Notes: generated from the letters alone by a model not told the origin. Numbered from the stretch's first letter, positions 49,759 to 58,821 are shown. The stretch: DNA of 64,000 nucleotides from WTFY01 sp965214675 (GCA_965214675.1 OZ243969.1:310001-374000), one strand, 5' to 3'. Made by a program: numbers and translations.

Positions 49759-49944
49759 ATGGCTGATAAACATGCGTCCGTTACGACTACCGTACAAGTG
49801 GATGCGGATACGACGGAAGTGGCCTGTGACGGCGGCGGGGTATCCGGCCATCCGCTGGTCTACCTGCCGTTTGGAAAAAAGAACAGGGTCATCTGCTACT
49901 ACTGCGGACGATGTTTTCAGAAAAGCCCGGCCCAGGATCATTGA
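49759..49944 (+). CDS. Zinc-finger domain protein (zf-CHCC type)
   Basis: This 61-residue protein (ATG 49759) has the zf-CHCC pattern: Cys in VACDGGG, His in SGHPLVYLPF, then CYYCG. The domain is shared with the NDUFS6 subunit of mitochondrial complex I, and in proteobacteria it is a small protein of unknown role. A longer frame from 49711 is not needed. It lies between hisI and the DsrE-like gene. Confidence 0.82.
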   Translation: MADKHASVTTTVQVDADTTEVACDGGGVSGHPLVYLPFGKKNRVICYYCGRCFQKSPAQDH

Positions 49945-50065
49945 TACCGTCCTGGTATGAGGTCACGTCTTGAAAGTGAGCGTTCGTATAGAGAATGCTT
50001 GCAAGGTATCCCGGACATGAAGTGCATTGTCCGCTGCAACCAAGAGTCAAATTTGAGAGGTAGAT

Positions 50066-50458
50066 ATGTCGACTGAAAAGATTAGTGTAATGGTGACTTC
50101 CAACAAGCGCGAGCAACTCCAGATGGCGGCCATGGTGGCCTCTGTAGGGGCCGTGAGCGGCAATGATGTCTCCGTATTTCTGTCCATGAATTCCCTCAAT
50201 TTTTTCATCAAGGACTCGTCTGAACAGGCCACGCCAGAGGGCTCCATGGGTCGGCTGATCGAGGAGAATAATGTCCCGGACTTCAAGGATTTGTTTCAGC
50301 AGGCCGTCGAGTACGGGGACGCAAAAATTTTCCCTTGCTCTATGGCAGTTGATATACTCGGAATTGGTCAGGATGATCTTGAAACCTACATTTCCGAGCC
50401 ACTTGGCCTGACAAGCTTTCTGAGTGATGCCTCAGATGGCCAGGTTTGGCACTTCTAA
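50066..50458 (+). CDS. DsrE family protein
   Basis: This is a sulfurtransferase-like protein of 130 residues in the DsrE/DsrF fold. A conserved cysteine lies in AKIFPCSMAVDILG near residue 92, the position used by many DsrE proteins to carry a persulfide. The N-terminal SVMVTSNKREQLQMAAMVA strand-helix is typical. GAGAGGTAG provides the ribosome binding site. The gene begins a run dsrE-like, tusA-like, SQR-like, DUF1641 with short gaps, which looks like one operon for sulfane sulfur trafficking. Confidence 0.88.
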   Translation: MSTEKISVMVTSNKREQLQMAAMVASVGAVSGNDVSVFLSMNSLNFFIKDSSEQATPEGSMGRLIEENNVPDFKDLFQQAVEYGDAKIFPCSMAVDILGIGQDDLETYISEPLGLTSFLSDASDGQVWHF

Positions 50459-50474
50459 GAAAGAGAAACACACA

Positions 50475-50702
50475 ATGGAAAGAAAACTGGTTGATGCAAA
50501 AAACACGTTTTGCCCCGGTCCGCTGATGGAACTCATCGGACAGATGAAACTTGCATCAGTGGGGGATGAGCTCGAAGTGCTGTCGACGGACAAGGGCTCT
50601 GCGAGTGATATTCCGGAATGGATAAACAAGGTGGGACACGAGCTGCTGGACAGCTTTGAAGAGGATGGTGTCTTGCATATGGTTGTAAAAAAGACAAAGT
50701 GA
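50475..50702 (+). CDS. TusA-like sulfur carrier protein
   Basis: This is a small sulfur-relay protein of 75 residues. The diagnostic motif is NTFCPGPLMEL with the active Cys near residue 13, followed by the two-layer alpha/beta fold with LEVLSTDKGSASDIPEW. The start is ATG 50475; the frame extends back to 50424 inside the DsrE gene, but the family start fits 50475. It lies 16 bases after the DsrE gene and 47 before the SQR-like gene, so it probably passes persulfide between them. Confidence 0.9.
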   Translation: MERKLVDAKNTFCPGPLMELIGQMKLASVGDELEVLSTDKGSASDIPEWINKVGHELLDSFEEDGVLHMVVKKTK

Positions 50703-50749
50703 CTTATGCAGGTAGGGCATAGGGATACAACAATAAAAGAGAGGTGAAC

Positions 50750-51877
50750 ATGAGGATTCTTATAGTCGGTGGTGGAATGGGTGGCACAATTCTGGCCAAT
50801 AACCTGGCCAGGCGTCTGAGTGGGGAGCTGAAGGCAGGCAAGGCAAGCATTACCATGCTATCTGCATCAGATCAGCACATGTATCAGCCGGGACTGTTGT
50901 ATATCGCCGTGGGCAAGATGTTCCCGGACGAGCTGTACCGCGATCAGGTTGATTTGCTGGAACCCTCCATCCGCTTTGAAGTGGACCCGGTCACCAAGTT
51001 TGACCTGGCGAACAACAACGTGACCACGGAAAGCGGCAAGCGTCATGACTACGACATTATCGTGGTGGCCACAGGCTCCCGTGCCCATGCCGAAGGAACC
51101 CCGGGACTGGCCGAGCATGCGCTGCAGTTCTACACAGAAGCCGATGCACTGAACATGTACCAGCGCCTGCAGGAGTTCGAAGGTGGCAAGGTTGTGGTTG
51201 CGGTAGGCGTTCCACATAAATGCCCCATGGCTCCTCTTGAGATTACGTTCATGCTGATTGATTACTTCAAGGCGCGCGGTATCTGGGACAAGGTGCAGAT
51301 GCATTACACCTATCCGATTGGCCGTGTACACAGCCTGGAGCCTGTGGCGAACTGGGCGGTACCGGAATTTGAGCGCCTGGGAGTCACCTATGAAACCCTG
51401 TTCAACATGAAGGAAGTCACGGCGGACAAGATCATCAGCGAAGAGGGCGGCGAAGAGAGCTATGACCTGCTGGTAACGATTCCCTCCCACAAGGGCATGG
51501 AGGTCATCGAAGAGAACGATCTCGGCCCAGGCGGATTCATTCCGACCAACCGCACACGGCTGAATATCGAAGGCCACGAGAATGCCTTCGTGATCGGTGA
51601 CACCACCAATCTTCCCATCAGCAAGGCGGGCTCCACGGCCCACTTCGAAGCGGAAGCACTGGCAGAGAACATAGCATCGACCATCAAGATCGGTGGACCG
51701 GTGCGCGATTATGACGGCAAGGTGTTTTGCTTCATCGAAGCCGGCGAAGGCCGTGCCACCTACGCCATGTTCAACTACCAGAATCCACCGGATCCAAAAC
51801 CGCCCACCAAGGGCATGCACTGGTTCAAGACGGTCTACAACAAGATGTACTGGGCCAGCGCACGTGGCCTGCTGTAA
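50750..51877 (+). CDS. Sulfide:quinone oxidoreductase-like flavoprotein
   Basis: This FAD-dependent oxidoreductase of the SQR/NDH-2 superfamily has 375 residues from ATG 50750. The FAD-binding motif is ILIVGGGMGGTILANNL at the N-terminus, the second dinucleotide region is VVVAVG near residue 148, and the C-terminal FAD block is NAFVIGDTTNLP near residue 285. Two cysteines are positioned like SQR redox residues: HKCPMAP near 155 and VFCFIEAGEG near 328. The third SQR cysteine is not obvious, so true sulfide oxidation is not assured. A C-terminal amphipathic stretch (HWFKTVYNKMYWASARGLL) may dock it to the membrane. Confidence 0.85.
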   Translation: MRILIVGGGMGGTILANNLARRLSGELKAGKASITMLSASDQHMYQPGLLYIAVGKMFPDELYRDQVDLLEPSIRFEVDPVTKFDLANNNVTTESGKRHDYDIIVVATGSRAHAEGTPGLAEHALQFYTEADALNMYQRLQEFEGGKVVVAVGVPHKCPMAPLEITFMLIDYFKARGIWDKVQMHYTYPIGRVHSLEPVANWAVPEFERLGVTYETLFNMKEVTADKIISEEGGEESYDLLVTIPSHKGMEVIEENDLGPGGFIPTNRTRLNIEGHENAFVIGDTTNLPISKAGSTAHFEAEALAENIASTIKIGGPVRDYDGKVFCFIEAGEGRATYAMFNYQNPPDPKPPTKGMHWFKTVYNKMYWASARGLL

Positions 51878-51889
51878 GGGGGTAGGATC

Positions 51890-52423
51890 ATGAGTGAGGT
51901 GTCAGTACAATCTGAAGTCGAACGCGTGATCGAGGGGGCGGCCGATGCGCTCTCCGATGACATCGTAGCCCGACTGGGCTCCACCATGGGAGAGGGGCTC
52001 ATGCTCCTTGATCAGGTCAGCCGGAGCAATCTGGACAAGGCCATTCCCGTCATCAATCAACTGGCAGAATCAGGTGACCTGGAACGCGGAGCAAACCTCT
52101 TGCGTGTGCTGGGTGCTGCAGGCGATGCCCTGGGCGATGATATCGTCGGGCGCCTGGGCAGTGTACTCAATGAGTTGCTGTGCCTGGCCGACCGGATCGC
52201 TCGCAACGAGAACCTGAACAAGCTGCTGGATTTCCTCGAGCAGGATGATGTCATTGAGACATTGAACACCCTGTGCAGGGTCACCACCGAGGTGAAAAAC
52301 GCACCGCCTGTTGCCGCACCACCAGCTACGCTGATGGGCCTGGTCAACACGATGAAGGACCCTGAGGTACAGCAGTCACTGCTGTTGCTGTCCAGGTTCA
52401 GCGCAGCTTTTAAAAACAGCTGA
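51890..52423 (+). CDS. DUF1641 family protein with internal duplication
   Basis: This helical protein of 177 residues and unknown function belongs to a family often found beside SQR-like flavoproteins. It shows a clear internal repeat: ADALSDDIVARLGS (about residues 19-32) and GDALGDDIVGRLGS (about residues 77-90), each followed by a leucine-rich helical stretch of about 40 residues. The C-terminus (TLMGLVNTMKDPEVQQSLLLLSRF) is the family's most typical segment. It starts 12 bases after the SQR-like gene and is followed by a terminator. Confidence 0.8.
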   Translation: MSEVSVQSEVERVIEGAADALSDDIVARLGSTMGEGLMLLDQVSRSNLDKAIPVINQLAESGDLERGANLLRVLGAAGDALGDDIVGRLGSVLNELLCLADRIARNENLNKLLDFLEQDDVIETLNTLCRVTTEVKNAPPVAAPPATLMGLVNTMKDPEVQQSLLLLSRFSAAFKNS

Positions 52424-52487
52424 CGTTCTTTTGCACCTGCGCTTCGCTGACCTCATTTGGGCTCGGCGAAGCACAAGGTATCAGGCC

Positions 52488-52513
52488 GCCTGATTCAGTG
52501 GATCAGGCTTTCT
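52488..52513 (+). terminator. Terminator of the DsrE-TusA-SQR-DUF1641 operon
   Basis: GCCTGAT (52488-52494) and ATCAGGC (52502-52508) form a perfect 7-bp stem with a 7-base loop, followed by TTTCTT. It overlaps the 3' end of convergent glnS (stop at 52503-52505). A second inverted repeat, GCTTCGC/GCGAAGC, lies just upstream near 52441-52472. Confidence 0.65.
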
Positions 52514-54179
52514 TCCCCAACTTTTGCCAGCTGTCACGCAGGGTCACGATGCGGTTGAACACCGCAGGTTCATCGAAGGTACTGCGCCTGTTGAGGCAAA
52601 AATACCCCTGGCGTTCGAACTGTACCCGGTCCTTTTCAGCCAATGCCCCGGAGGCGGGCTCGATCTTGCAGTCGTGCAGGACTTCCAGGGAGTCCGGGTT
52701 CAGGGACGCCGCAAGGTTCGGGTCTGAGCCGGGATTGGGGAGGTTGAACAGGCGGTCGTAGAGGCGCACCTGTGCCTCCAGTGCGTGCTTTGCAGAGACC
52801 CAGTGAATGACCCCCTTGACCTTCTTTTTGCGCCCGGCAGTGCCTTTACTGTCCGGGTCATAGCGACAGCGCAACTCCGTGATCGCACCTGAACCATCCT
52901 TGATGACGTCCGTGCAGGTGATGTTGTAGGCATAGCGCAGGCGCACCTCCTTGCCGGGTGCGAGGCGAAAGAATTTCCCGGGGGGATTTTCGAGGAAGTC
53001 ATCGCGCTCGATGTACAGGGTGTTGGAGAAGGGGACGGGACGTCTTCCCCGGTCCGGATCTTTGGGATGGTTGCTGACCTCCAGCATCTCCTCATCATCC
53101 CCGGGATAATTTTCGATGACGACCTTGAGCGGTTTCAATACGCACATGATGCGCGCCGCCTGTGGGTCCAGGTTCTCGCGGATACAGTTCTCTAAAACAC
53201 TCATTTCAATCAGGGCATCCTTTTTGGTGATGCCGATTCGATCACAGAAGTCACGGATGGCTTGAGGCGGGATGCCGCGCCTTCGCATGCCCGACAGTGT
53301 CGGCATACGCGGGTCATCCCAGCCATCAACGTGCCTTTCCTGTACCAGCAGGTGGAGCTTTCGCTTGCTGGTGATCGTGTAGTCGAGCGCAAGCCGCGCG
53401 AACTCGATTTGCTGGGGATGACAGGGTGTTTTGAGTTCATCGAGCACCCAGTCGTACAGGGGGCGGTGGTCTTCGAACTCAAGCGTACACAGGGAGTGCG
53501 TGATCGCCTCCAGGGCATCGGAGATGCAGTGCGTGTAATCGTACATCGGGTAGATGCACCACTGGTCTTGTGTTCTCGGGTGAGTGGTGTGCTTGATTCG
53601 ATACAGTACCGGGTCACGCAAATTGATGTTGGCAGAGGCCATGTCGATCTTGGCGCGCAGCACATGTTCGCCCTCCTTGAATTCCCCTGCACGCATGCGC
53701 TGGAACAGGTCCAGGTTCTCCTCCACAGGGCGGTTGCGGTACGGGCTTTCCACACCGGGTTCGGTGAGCGTGCCTCTCTGGCTGCGAATCTCGTTCGAAT
53801 CCAGGCTGCAGACAAAGGCCTTGCCGGCCTCAATCAACTGCACGGCAAACTCATAAAGCTGTTCGAAATAGTCCGAGGCAAAGGCGAGCCTCGACCATTC
53901 AAAGCCCAGCCATTCGATGTCCTTCTGGATCGCATCGATGAATTCCTGGCTCTCCTTGTCAGGGTTGGTATCGTCAAAGCGCAGGTAACACAGGCCCTGG
54001 TAGTCCCGTGCGATACCAAAATTCAGGCAAATGGACTTGGCATGACCAATGTGCAGATAGCCGTTTGGCTCCGGCGGGAAACGGGTGATCACCCGGCCTT
54101 CGTTTTTCCCATCGGCCAGGTCCTGCTCTATAATCTGGCGGATGAAGTTTGTCGGCGGTTCTGCCGGTGGGTTGCTCAT
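52503..54179 (-). CDS. glnS: Glutamine--tRNA ligase
   Basis: This is a class I synthetase of 558 residues. The HIGH motif is FPPEPNGYLHIGHAKSICLN near residues 33-53. The KMSKS-equivalent is ITSKRKL near residue 268. The anticodon-binding beta barrels occupy the last 220 residues, with KDPDRGRRPVPFSNTLYIERDDF at their start. GlnS in bacteria marks gammaproteobacteria and a few other groups, consistent with the rest of the window. It converges with the sulfur operon and diverges from birA. Confidence 0.97.
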   Translation of the reverse strand: MSNPPAEPPTNFIRQIIEQDLADGKNEGRVITRFPPEPNGYLHIGHAKSICLNFGIARDYQGLCYLRFDDTNPDKESQEFIDAIQKDIEWLGFEWSRLAFASDYFEQLYEFAVQLIEAGKAFVCSLDSNEIRSQRGTLTEPGVESPYRNRPVEENLDLFQRMRAGEFKEGEHVLRAKIDMASANINLRDPVLYRIKHTTHPRTQDQWCIYPMYDYTHCISDALEAITHSLCTLEFEDHRPLYDWVLDELKTPCHPQQIEFARLALDYTITSKRKLHLLVQERHVDGWDDPRMPTLSGMRRRGIPPQAIRDFCDRIGITKKDALIEMSVLENCIRENLDPQAARIMCVLKPLKVVIENYPGDDEEMLEVSNHPKDPDRGRRPVPFSNTLYIERDDFLENPPGKFFRLAPGKEVRLRYAYNITCTDVIKDGSGAITELRCRYDPDSKGTAGRKKKVKGVIHWVSAKHALEAQVRLYDRLFNLPNPGSDPNLAASLNPDSLEVLHDCKIEPASGALAEKDRVQFERQGYFCLNRRSTFDEPAVFNRIVTLRDSWQKLGKKA

Positions 54180-54416
54180 TGGACGGGAGCGGCAAGTGTG
54201 CCGTCAAACTCCGTGGAAACTGTCTGCATATCCGGGGTGTACTCCTGTATAGGCCATGAAAGCCTGACAAGCCGGAATTGTAAAGGATTGATGGAGTGGG
54301 GTCTGCACCGGCGTGCAAACCCTGCGCCCTGCATCTTAAAAACGACCCAGCCCGGAAAAAGATTGATTGCCTCAAGCCACAACGCTGCCATCGCCACACA
54401 GCCTCTTGATGCAGGC

Positions 54417-55190
54417 ATGATCCGTGAGTGTCTGGCAGCGCAGGGCATCACGAATACTTTCCGCATCGATGTCCTGCCTACCGTGACCTCGACCAACACG
54501 TACCTCGCAGAACGCAGGCACACAGGGAACGGCGAGGTCGCCGTTTGTATCGCAGACCAGCAGACGCAGGGGAAAGGGCGTTTTGGCCACCACTGGTGGT
54601 CGCCGCCCGGGGTCAACCTGTACCTGTCCATGCAGTGGAACCTGGGACAGTGGAGGACGCAGTACGAAGTGCTGGGCCTGTGGCTATTGATTGGCCTTGC
54701 GCAACGCCTGGAGCAGCTGGGGGTGGAGAGTGTCCGGCTGAAATGGCCGAATGACATCTGCGTGGGAGATAATAAACTGGGCGGGGTGCTGATCGAGCGT
54801 AAGGCAGGGCAGATGCAAAACGAGCTGATCATCGGGGTGGGCCTGAACGTGGCCATGTCCCAGGTCGAGGAGTATCAAACAATCCCCGGGTGGGCCGATT
54901 TGATTTCCTCGCATCCGCACTGGAAGCTGTGCAGAAACGAGCTGGCAGCAAACGTAATCGGATCCCTGACCCGAATCCTGGAGGCACTCGATGAAAAGGA
55001 TAGTGATTCTCTTTGTGCAGCCTGGCATCGGTATGATCTGATGGATAATCGCAAAGTCGAGTTTTTGTATCAGGGTCGACGCATGCAGGGCGTGGCCCAT
55101 GGGATCGATGCGCAAGGTCATCTTGTGCTGCAGGCAGACGACAAGCGACTGTGCCTGCACAGTGCTCATGTACGGGAACTTCGCGTATGA
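54417..55190 (+). CDS. birA: Biotin--[acetyl-CoA-carboxylase] ligase, HTH-less
   Basis: This enzyme activates biotin and attaches it to the AccB carrier protein. From ATG 54417 it has 257 residues and covers only the catalytic and C-terminal domains. Hallmarks are TVTSTNTYL, QQTQGKGRFGHHWWSPPG (biotin loop near residue 50), VRLKWPNDICVGDNKLGG near residue 105 and IIGVGLNV. The winged-helix DNA-binding domain of E. coli BirA is missing; the open frame reaches far upstream but runs antisense to glnS and shows no such domain. So it is unlikely to repress biotin genes. Its stop overlaps the coaX ATG. Confidence 0.92.
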   Translation: MIRECLAAQGITNTFRIDVLPTVTSTNTYLAERRHTGNGEVAVCIADQQTQGKGRFGHHWWSPPGVNLYLSMQWNLGQWRTQYEVLGLWLLIGLAQRLEQLGVESVRLKWPNDICVGDNKLGGVLIERKAGQMQNELIIGVGLNVAMSQVEEYQTIPGWADLISSHPHWKLCRNELAANVIGSLTRILEALDEKDSDSLCAAWHRYDLMDNRKVEFLYQGRRMQGVAHGIDAQGHLVLQADDKRLCLHSAHVRELRV

Positions 55191-55933
55191 AATTACTTCT
55201 CGATCTGGGGAACAGCCGTTGCAAGTATGCCGTGCTCAAACCCGGTGTTCCGGATGAGTACGGCGCCCTGGCCTACCATGATGGACGCAGGCTTGAAGTC
55301 ACCGTCTCCCTCTTGGAGAAATATGCGGCTGCAGACCGGGTCGTGCTGTGTTCCGTACTGGACTCGCAGCTGAACGATCAGTTGCTGCAATGGCTTGCCG
55401 CAAACAAGCCCGGAGAATTTTATTTTCTTGATACCTCTGTCCGATGCTTTGGTATTACCATCGGTTACCAGGACCCCGGTGCCTTGGGAACAGACCGGCT
55501 GGCTGCACTGATTGCAGCCTACGATCAATTTCAGGGCTCCACCTGTATCGTGGACTGTGGAACCGCGGTCACGGTGGATGTGTTGGATCAGGGGGGTGTA
55601 CATCGAGGCGGTACCATATTCCCTGGGGTCAGGAGCATGCAGGCGGCTTTGCTGGCCGATACGGACATGGATATCGATCAGGATGCGGGTCACTTGGCCA
55701 TTCCCGCAAATTCAACTCGGGATGCAATCTATACCGGCTGCCTGAGTGCGGTGGCGGGTGGAATTGATCGCATCGTTCACGTTATGCAAGGGGATAAGCA
55801 TCCTTTTGACCAGTTCATCCTTACAGGGGGAGATGCGGAGCTTCTTATTCCCTTGCTGTCTCAGGAAGTCCTGCACAAGCCCAATTGGGTGCTGGAAGGG
55901 TTGAAGTGTGTGTGTCGACGAATTGAGGAATAA
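55187..55933 (+). CDS. coaX: Type III pantothenate kinase
   Basis: CoaX catalyses the first step of coenzyme A synthesis and is not inhibited by CoA as the type I enzyme is. It has 248 residues from ATG 55187, overlapping the birA TGA. The ASKHA-fold phosphate motif is LLLDLGNSRCKYAV at the N-terminus. The central GTDRLAALIAAY near residue 100 is the family signature, and VDCGTAVTVDVL near residue 124 is the second phosphate motif. birA-coaX followed by tRNA-Thr is a conserved gammaproteobacterial order. Confidence 0.95.
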   Translation: MKLLLDLGNSRCKYAVLKPGVPDEYGALAYHDGRRLEVTVSLLEKYAAADRVVLCSVLDSQLNDQLLQWLAANKPGEFYFLDTSVRCFGITIGYQDPGALGTDRLAALIAAYDQFQGSTCIVDCGTAVTVDVLDQGGVHRGGTIFPGVRSMQAALLADTDMDIDQDAGHLAIPANSTRDAIYTGCLSAVAGGIDRIVHVMQGDKHPFDQFILTGGDAELLIPLLSQEVLHKPNWVLEGLKCVCRRIEE

Positions 55934-55940
55934 CTAGCCG

Positions 55941-55969
55941 TTGCTTGGTTTTTGCTAACTCTTTACACT
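55941..55969 (+). promoter_or_regulatory. Promoter of tRNA-Thr(TGT)
   Basis: TTGCTT (55941-55946) and TACACT (55964-55969) are separated by 17 bases, followed by a GC-containing discriminator CGTCGAG. The tRNA begins 18 bases after the -10. In intact relatives this promoter would drive the whole tRNA-Thr-Tyr-Gly-Thr array. Confidence 0.5.
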
Positions 55970-55986
55970 CGTCGAGTCACAAGGTT

Positions 55987-56062
55987 GCTGGCGTAGCTCA
56001 GTTGGTAGAGCAGCTGATTTGTAATCAGCAGGTCGTTGGTTCGATTCCAATCGCCAGCTCCA
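55987..56062 (+). tRNA. tRNA-Thr (TGT)
   Basis: This is a 76-base cloverleaf with encoded CCA. The acceptor GCTGGCG pairs with CGCCAGC. The anticodon loop in CTGATTTGTAATCAG gives TGT, and the T-loop is GGTTCGATTCC. It follows birA-coaX as in related genomes, but the tRNAs that normally come next lie 4.5 kb away. Confidence 0.97.
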
Positions 56063-56197
56063 ATGAATCACGGGGTCCTTCCCAGGGACATGGGTAACAC
56101 TTTTGGTGTGCCCGGCGGCCTCCAGCAGGCATCAGGTTCTGGCACAGGGCAGGGCGCGCAGACCTGGCGTACGCCTGATTCCGCATCCGGATGGCTG

Positions 56198-58762
56198 TTA
56201 CCAGTTGTGCCGTGCGCGGGCGTAGTAGAATCCGCCGGAGAATCCCATCGGCGAGGATTCGGGATACTTAGAACCAAGCACACCTGCAAACTCGTTCCTG
56301 TCCGGGAAATTGTCGAAGACATTCTCCGCCCCGAGGCTCAGTTCAAGCCCGCCCGCCAGACGGTAGTTGACTTCGATATCCAGCGTGAACTCCTCATCCG
56401 GCTTGATGAGAAAATCCTTGCTGTCGGCGTGGAACTCTTCATAACTGTCGAAGAAATTCACGCGTGCAAAGCCGCCCCACCGCTCCTTGTCATGCTGTAG
56501 CGTCACGTTGAATCGGTACTTCGGCAACGCATCTTCCAGCTGCCTGATACGCTTTTCATCAATAAACTCCGGATTGTGACGGGTGACTTCAGTGTCATTG
56601 TAGTTACCTACCAGGGCAAGCTTTGTCTTGCCGCCTCGCAGCAGTGGCAGCCTGCCCGTCATGTCAAGGTTCACAATCAGGTCAATACCGCGGGTACGCG
56701 TGTCGAAACCGTTGCCGAAGTAGCGGAAATTCCGCACGTCGGCGGCAGGAAAGCATCCACCCTGGCCAATCGCCGCTTTCTGCGCGTCGGTCAGAGTCTT
56801 GTCCGCAGACAGGCCAAGGCGGTCATCGACTTCGATGTTGTATGCATCCACGGTGAATGAGACGGCGTTCATCTCCAGTCCGAAGCCCGCCGTATACGTG
56901 ACGGACTCCTCGGCATCGAGCTTTTCTGCTCCCACCGCTGCAGCTTCCGGACACTTTGAGGGAATCGTGCCCCGCTGGGTCAGCTGGTTCCTGCCCTGCG
57001 AATCCAGAATGAATGCGGTTGTGACATTGGCGATATTCTCCTGCCCCACGGTCGGGACGCGAAAGCCCGTGCTGGCCGAGCTGCGCAGGCTGATCATGTC
57101 GGTGGCCCGCAGAACTGCTGCAATCTTGAAATCCTCGGTGGTGTCATAATCTTCATGGTCCTCGATGCGGCCCATCACGGCCACGGTGAGCGCATCAGTG
57201 ATGTCCGCCTCGAACTCGGCATAGGCAGCCACGTTGGAGCGGTCCCATTTGCCTGCGGCAGCGACCGGGGAAAATCCCGAGAATCCATTGGCGCCAACGC
57301 CGGCATCCGGAATCTGTCCATCAACCCATGAAGTCTCCTCACCTGCGCCTACCTCAAACTCCTGTTCGCGCCATTCAGCCCCGAATGCAGTGTGCAGGGG
57401 CGAGGCAAGAGATGCCGTCTCGATCAGGTAGGTCATGTCCAGGCTCAGGCTCTGCTCCGTCTGCGTATAGCTGCCAAGATCGAATTGTGTCGGTGTTGCC
57501 AGACCCAGGCTTGCGTTGATGGTGTTGCGGATGTAGAACTCGGCCTCGCTCTCACCGATCGAGTAGCTGAGATCATAGGTCAGCCCTGAATCCGACTCTC
57601 CGCGAAGACCGGCCACGCCCGAGGCGTCGCTGACTTCACCACCGAACTTGGGCGTGAATCCACCCGGGAAACGCTCATTGAAGAAACAGCCCGGATACGG
57701 CGTCCTGTCAAACAGCTCATCTGCAGCTTCTGATACACGGATACGCCCGGCCGGGTCGTCATACCCCGGACAGCCCGGGGCCAGGGGCAGGCGATAGTTT
57801 CCAAGCTCATCGTCTTCAACGATGAACACGCCACTGCGGGTATTAGGATTACGGAAGAAGAATCCGCCCAGGGTATCGCGCTCCGAGATGTTACCGAAGG
57901 TGTAAATCTCGGCTCGTTGGCTGATTTCCAATGCAGAATTCAGGAAAACAGTGTAGTCGTCATCAACGTCAGGCTGTCCCCAGACCTGCGCATAGGGCTG
58001 GCGAACATCTGTATTGCCGTTGTCGATCAGGGCCTGTGCGTCATCGCGCTGCACGCTGCGTACGGTAGGCAGCATCTCGTGCCACTGGGCACTGATGTTG
58101 GCAAAGCCGTTGGCACCAAGCGGTATGCCCAGATTGCCTGCAAGCCGGTATTCGTCGCCGTCACCAGAATAGGTCTGTCCCCACTGGGCTTCTACGGTAC
58201 CGCCTTGCGGGCGGTCCTTGAGAACGAAGTTGATCACACCCGCGATGGCATCGGAGCCGTATTGTGCAGAGGCGGTGTCACGCAGCACCTCGACCCGCTT
58301 CAGGGCAATTGCCGGAATCACGCTGATATCGGGTCCCTGACTGCCTTCCGCGATGCCATTGCCAAGCCACGAGATGATGGCTGCACGGTGGCGGCGCTTG
58401 CCATTGACCAGTACCTGCGTCTGATCGGAGGCGAGACCACGCAGGCTGGTCGGGCGGATAAAGGTCGCGGCATCACTGATCGGTTGGGTGGCAACGTTGT
58501 AGGACGGCAGTAGCTTGCGTAGCAGTTCGGGCACCTGGGTGATCCCCTGGTTGTTGAATTCCTCCGCGCTGATGATATCCACTGCAGAGGGTGCATCCGC
58601 CACAGTGCGCACGGGTCGTCTCGTGCCAATCACGTTGATCTTGTCAAGCTCGACGGAGGTTGCTGCCTGCTCCCCGGCCAGCAGACCGCCCGCCGGCATG
58701 TACAGCAATGCCATGCACAGGGCGAATAGGATAGGATGAAAAGCGTGTGCTTTGGGATTCAT
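56198..58762 (-). CDS. TonB-dependent outer-membrane receptor
   Basis: This 22-stranded-barrel receptor has 854 residues from ATG 58762; GGGAGGG upstream supports it over 58804. A signal peptide (FHPILFALCMALLYMPAGGLLA) is followed by the plug domain, with APSAVDIISAEEF, LRGLASDQTQVLVNGKRRH and VEVLRDTASAQYGSDAIAGVINFVL. The barrel ends in aromatic ARHNW, the outer-membrane sorting signal. Paired extracellular cysteines (CPGYDD...PGCFF; SKCPEA...GGCFPA) may brace loops. The ligand is unknown: no TonB, ABC or enzyme genes lie nearby. It occupies a tRNA array usually free of such genes. Confidence 0.93.
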   Translation of the reverse strand: MNPKAHAFHPILFALCMALLYMPAGGLLAGEQAATSVELDKINVIGTRRPVRTVADAPSAVDIISAEEFNNQGITQVPELLRKLLPSYNVATQPISDAATFIRPTSLRGLASDQTQVLVNGKRRHRAAIISWLGNGIAEGSQGPDISVIPAIALKRVEVLRDTASAQYGSDAIAGVINFVLKDRPQGGTVEAQWGQTYSGDGDEYRLAGNLGIPLGANGFANISAQWHEMLPTVRSVQRDDAQALIDNGNTDVRQPYAQVWGQPDVDDDYTVFLNSALEISQRAEIYTFGNISERDTLGGFFFRNPNTRSGVFIVEDDELGNYRLPLAPGCPGYDDPAGRIRVSEAADELFDRTPYPGCFFNERFPGGFTPKFGGEVSDASGVAGLRGESDSGLTYDLSYSIGESEAEFYIRNTINASLGLATPTQFDLGSYTQTEQSLSLDMTYLIETASLASPLHTAFGAEWREQEFEVGAGEETSWVDGQIPDAGVGANGFSGFSPVAAAGKWDRSNVAAYAEFEADITDALTVAVMGRIEDHEDYDTTEDFKIAAVLRATDMISLRSSASTGFRVPTVGQENIANVTTAFILDSQGRNQLTQRGTIPSKCPEAAAVGAEKLDAEESVTYTAGFGLEMNAVSFTVDAYNIEVDDRLGLSADKTLTDAQKAAIGQGGCFPAADVRNFRYFGNGFDTRTRGIDLIVNLDMTGRLPLLRGGKTKLALVGNYNDTEVTRHNPEFIDEKRIRQLEDALPKYRFNVTLQHDKERWGGFARVNFFDSYEEFHADSKDFLIKPDEEFTLDIEVNYRLAGGLELSLGAENVFDNFPDRNEFAGVLGSKYPESSPMGFSGGFYYARARHNW

Positions 58763-58821
58763 GCCGGGTGCCCTCCCTATCAGTGCCTGAACACTAAAAG
58801 TCAATGCGATGATTCACCCGT

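Noticed and set aside
53262..54416. Upstream extension of birA by about 385 codons
   Set aside because: It runs antisense to glnS, which is certain, and shows no helix-turn-helix domain.
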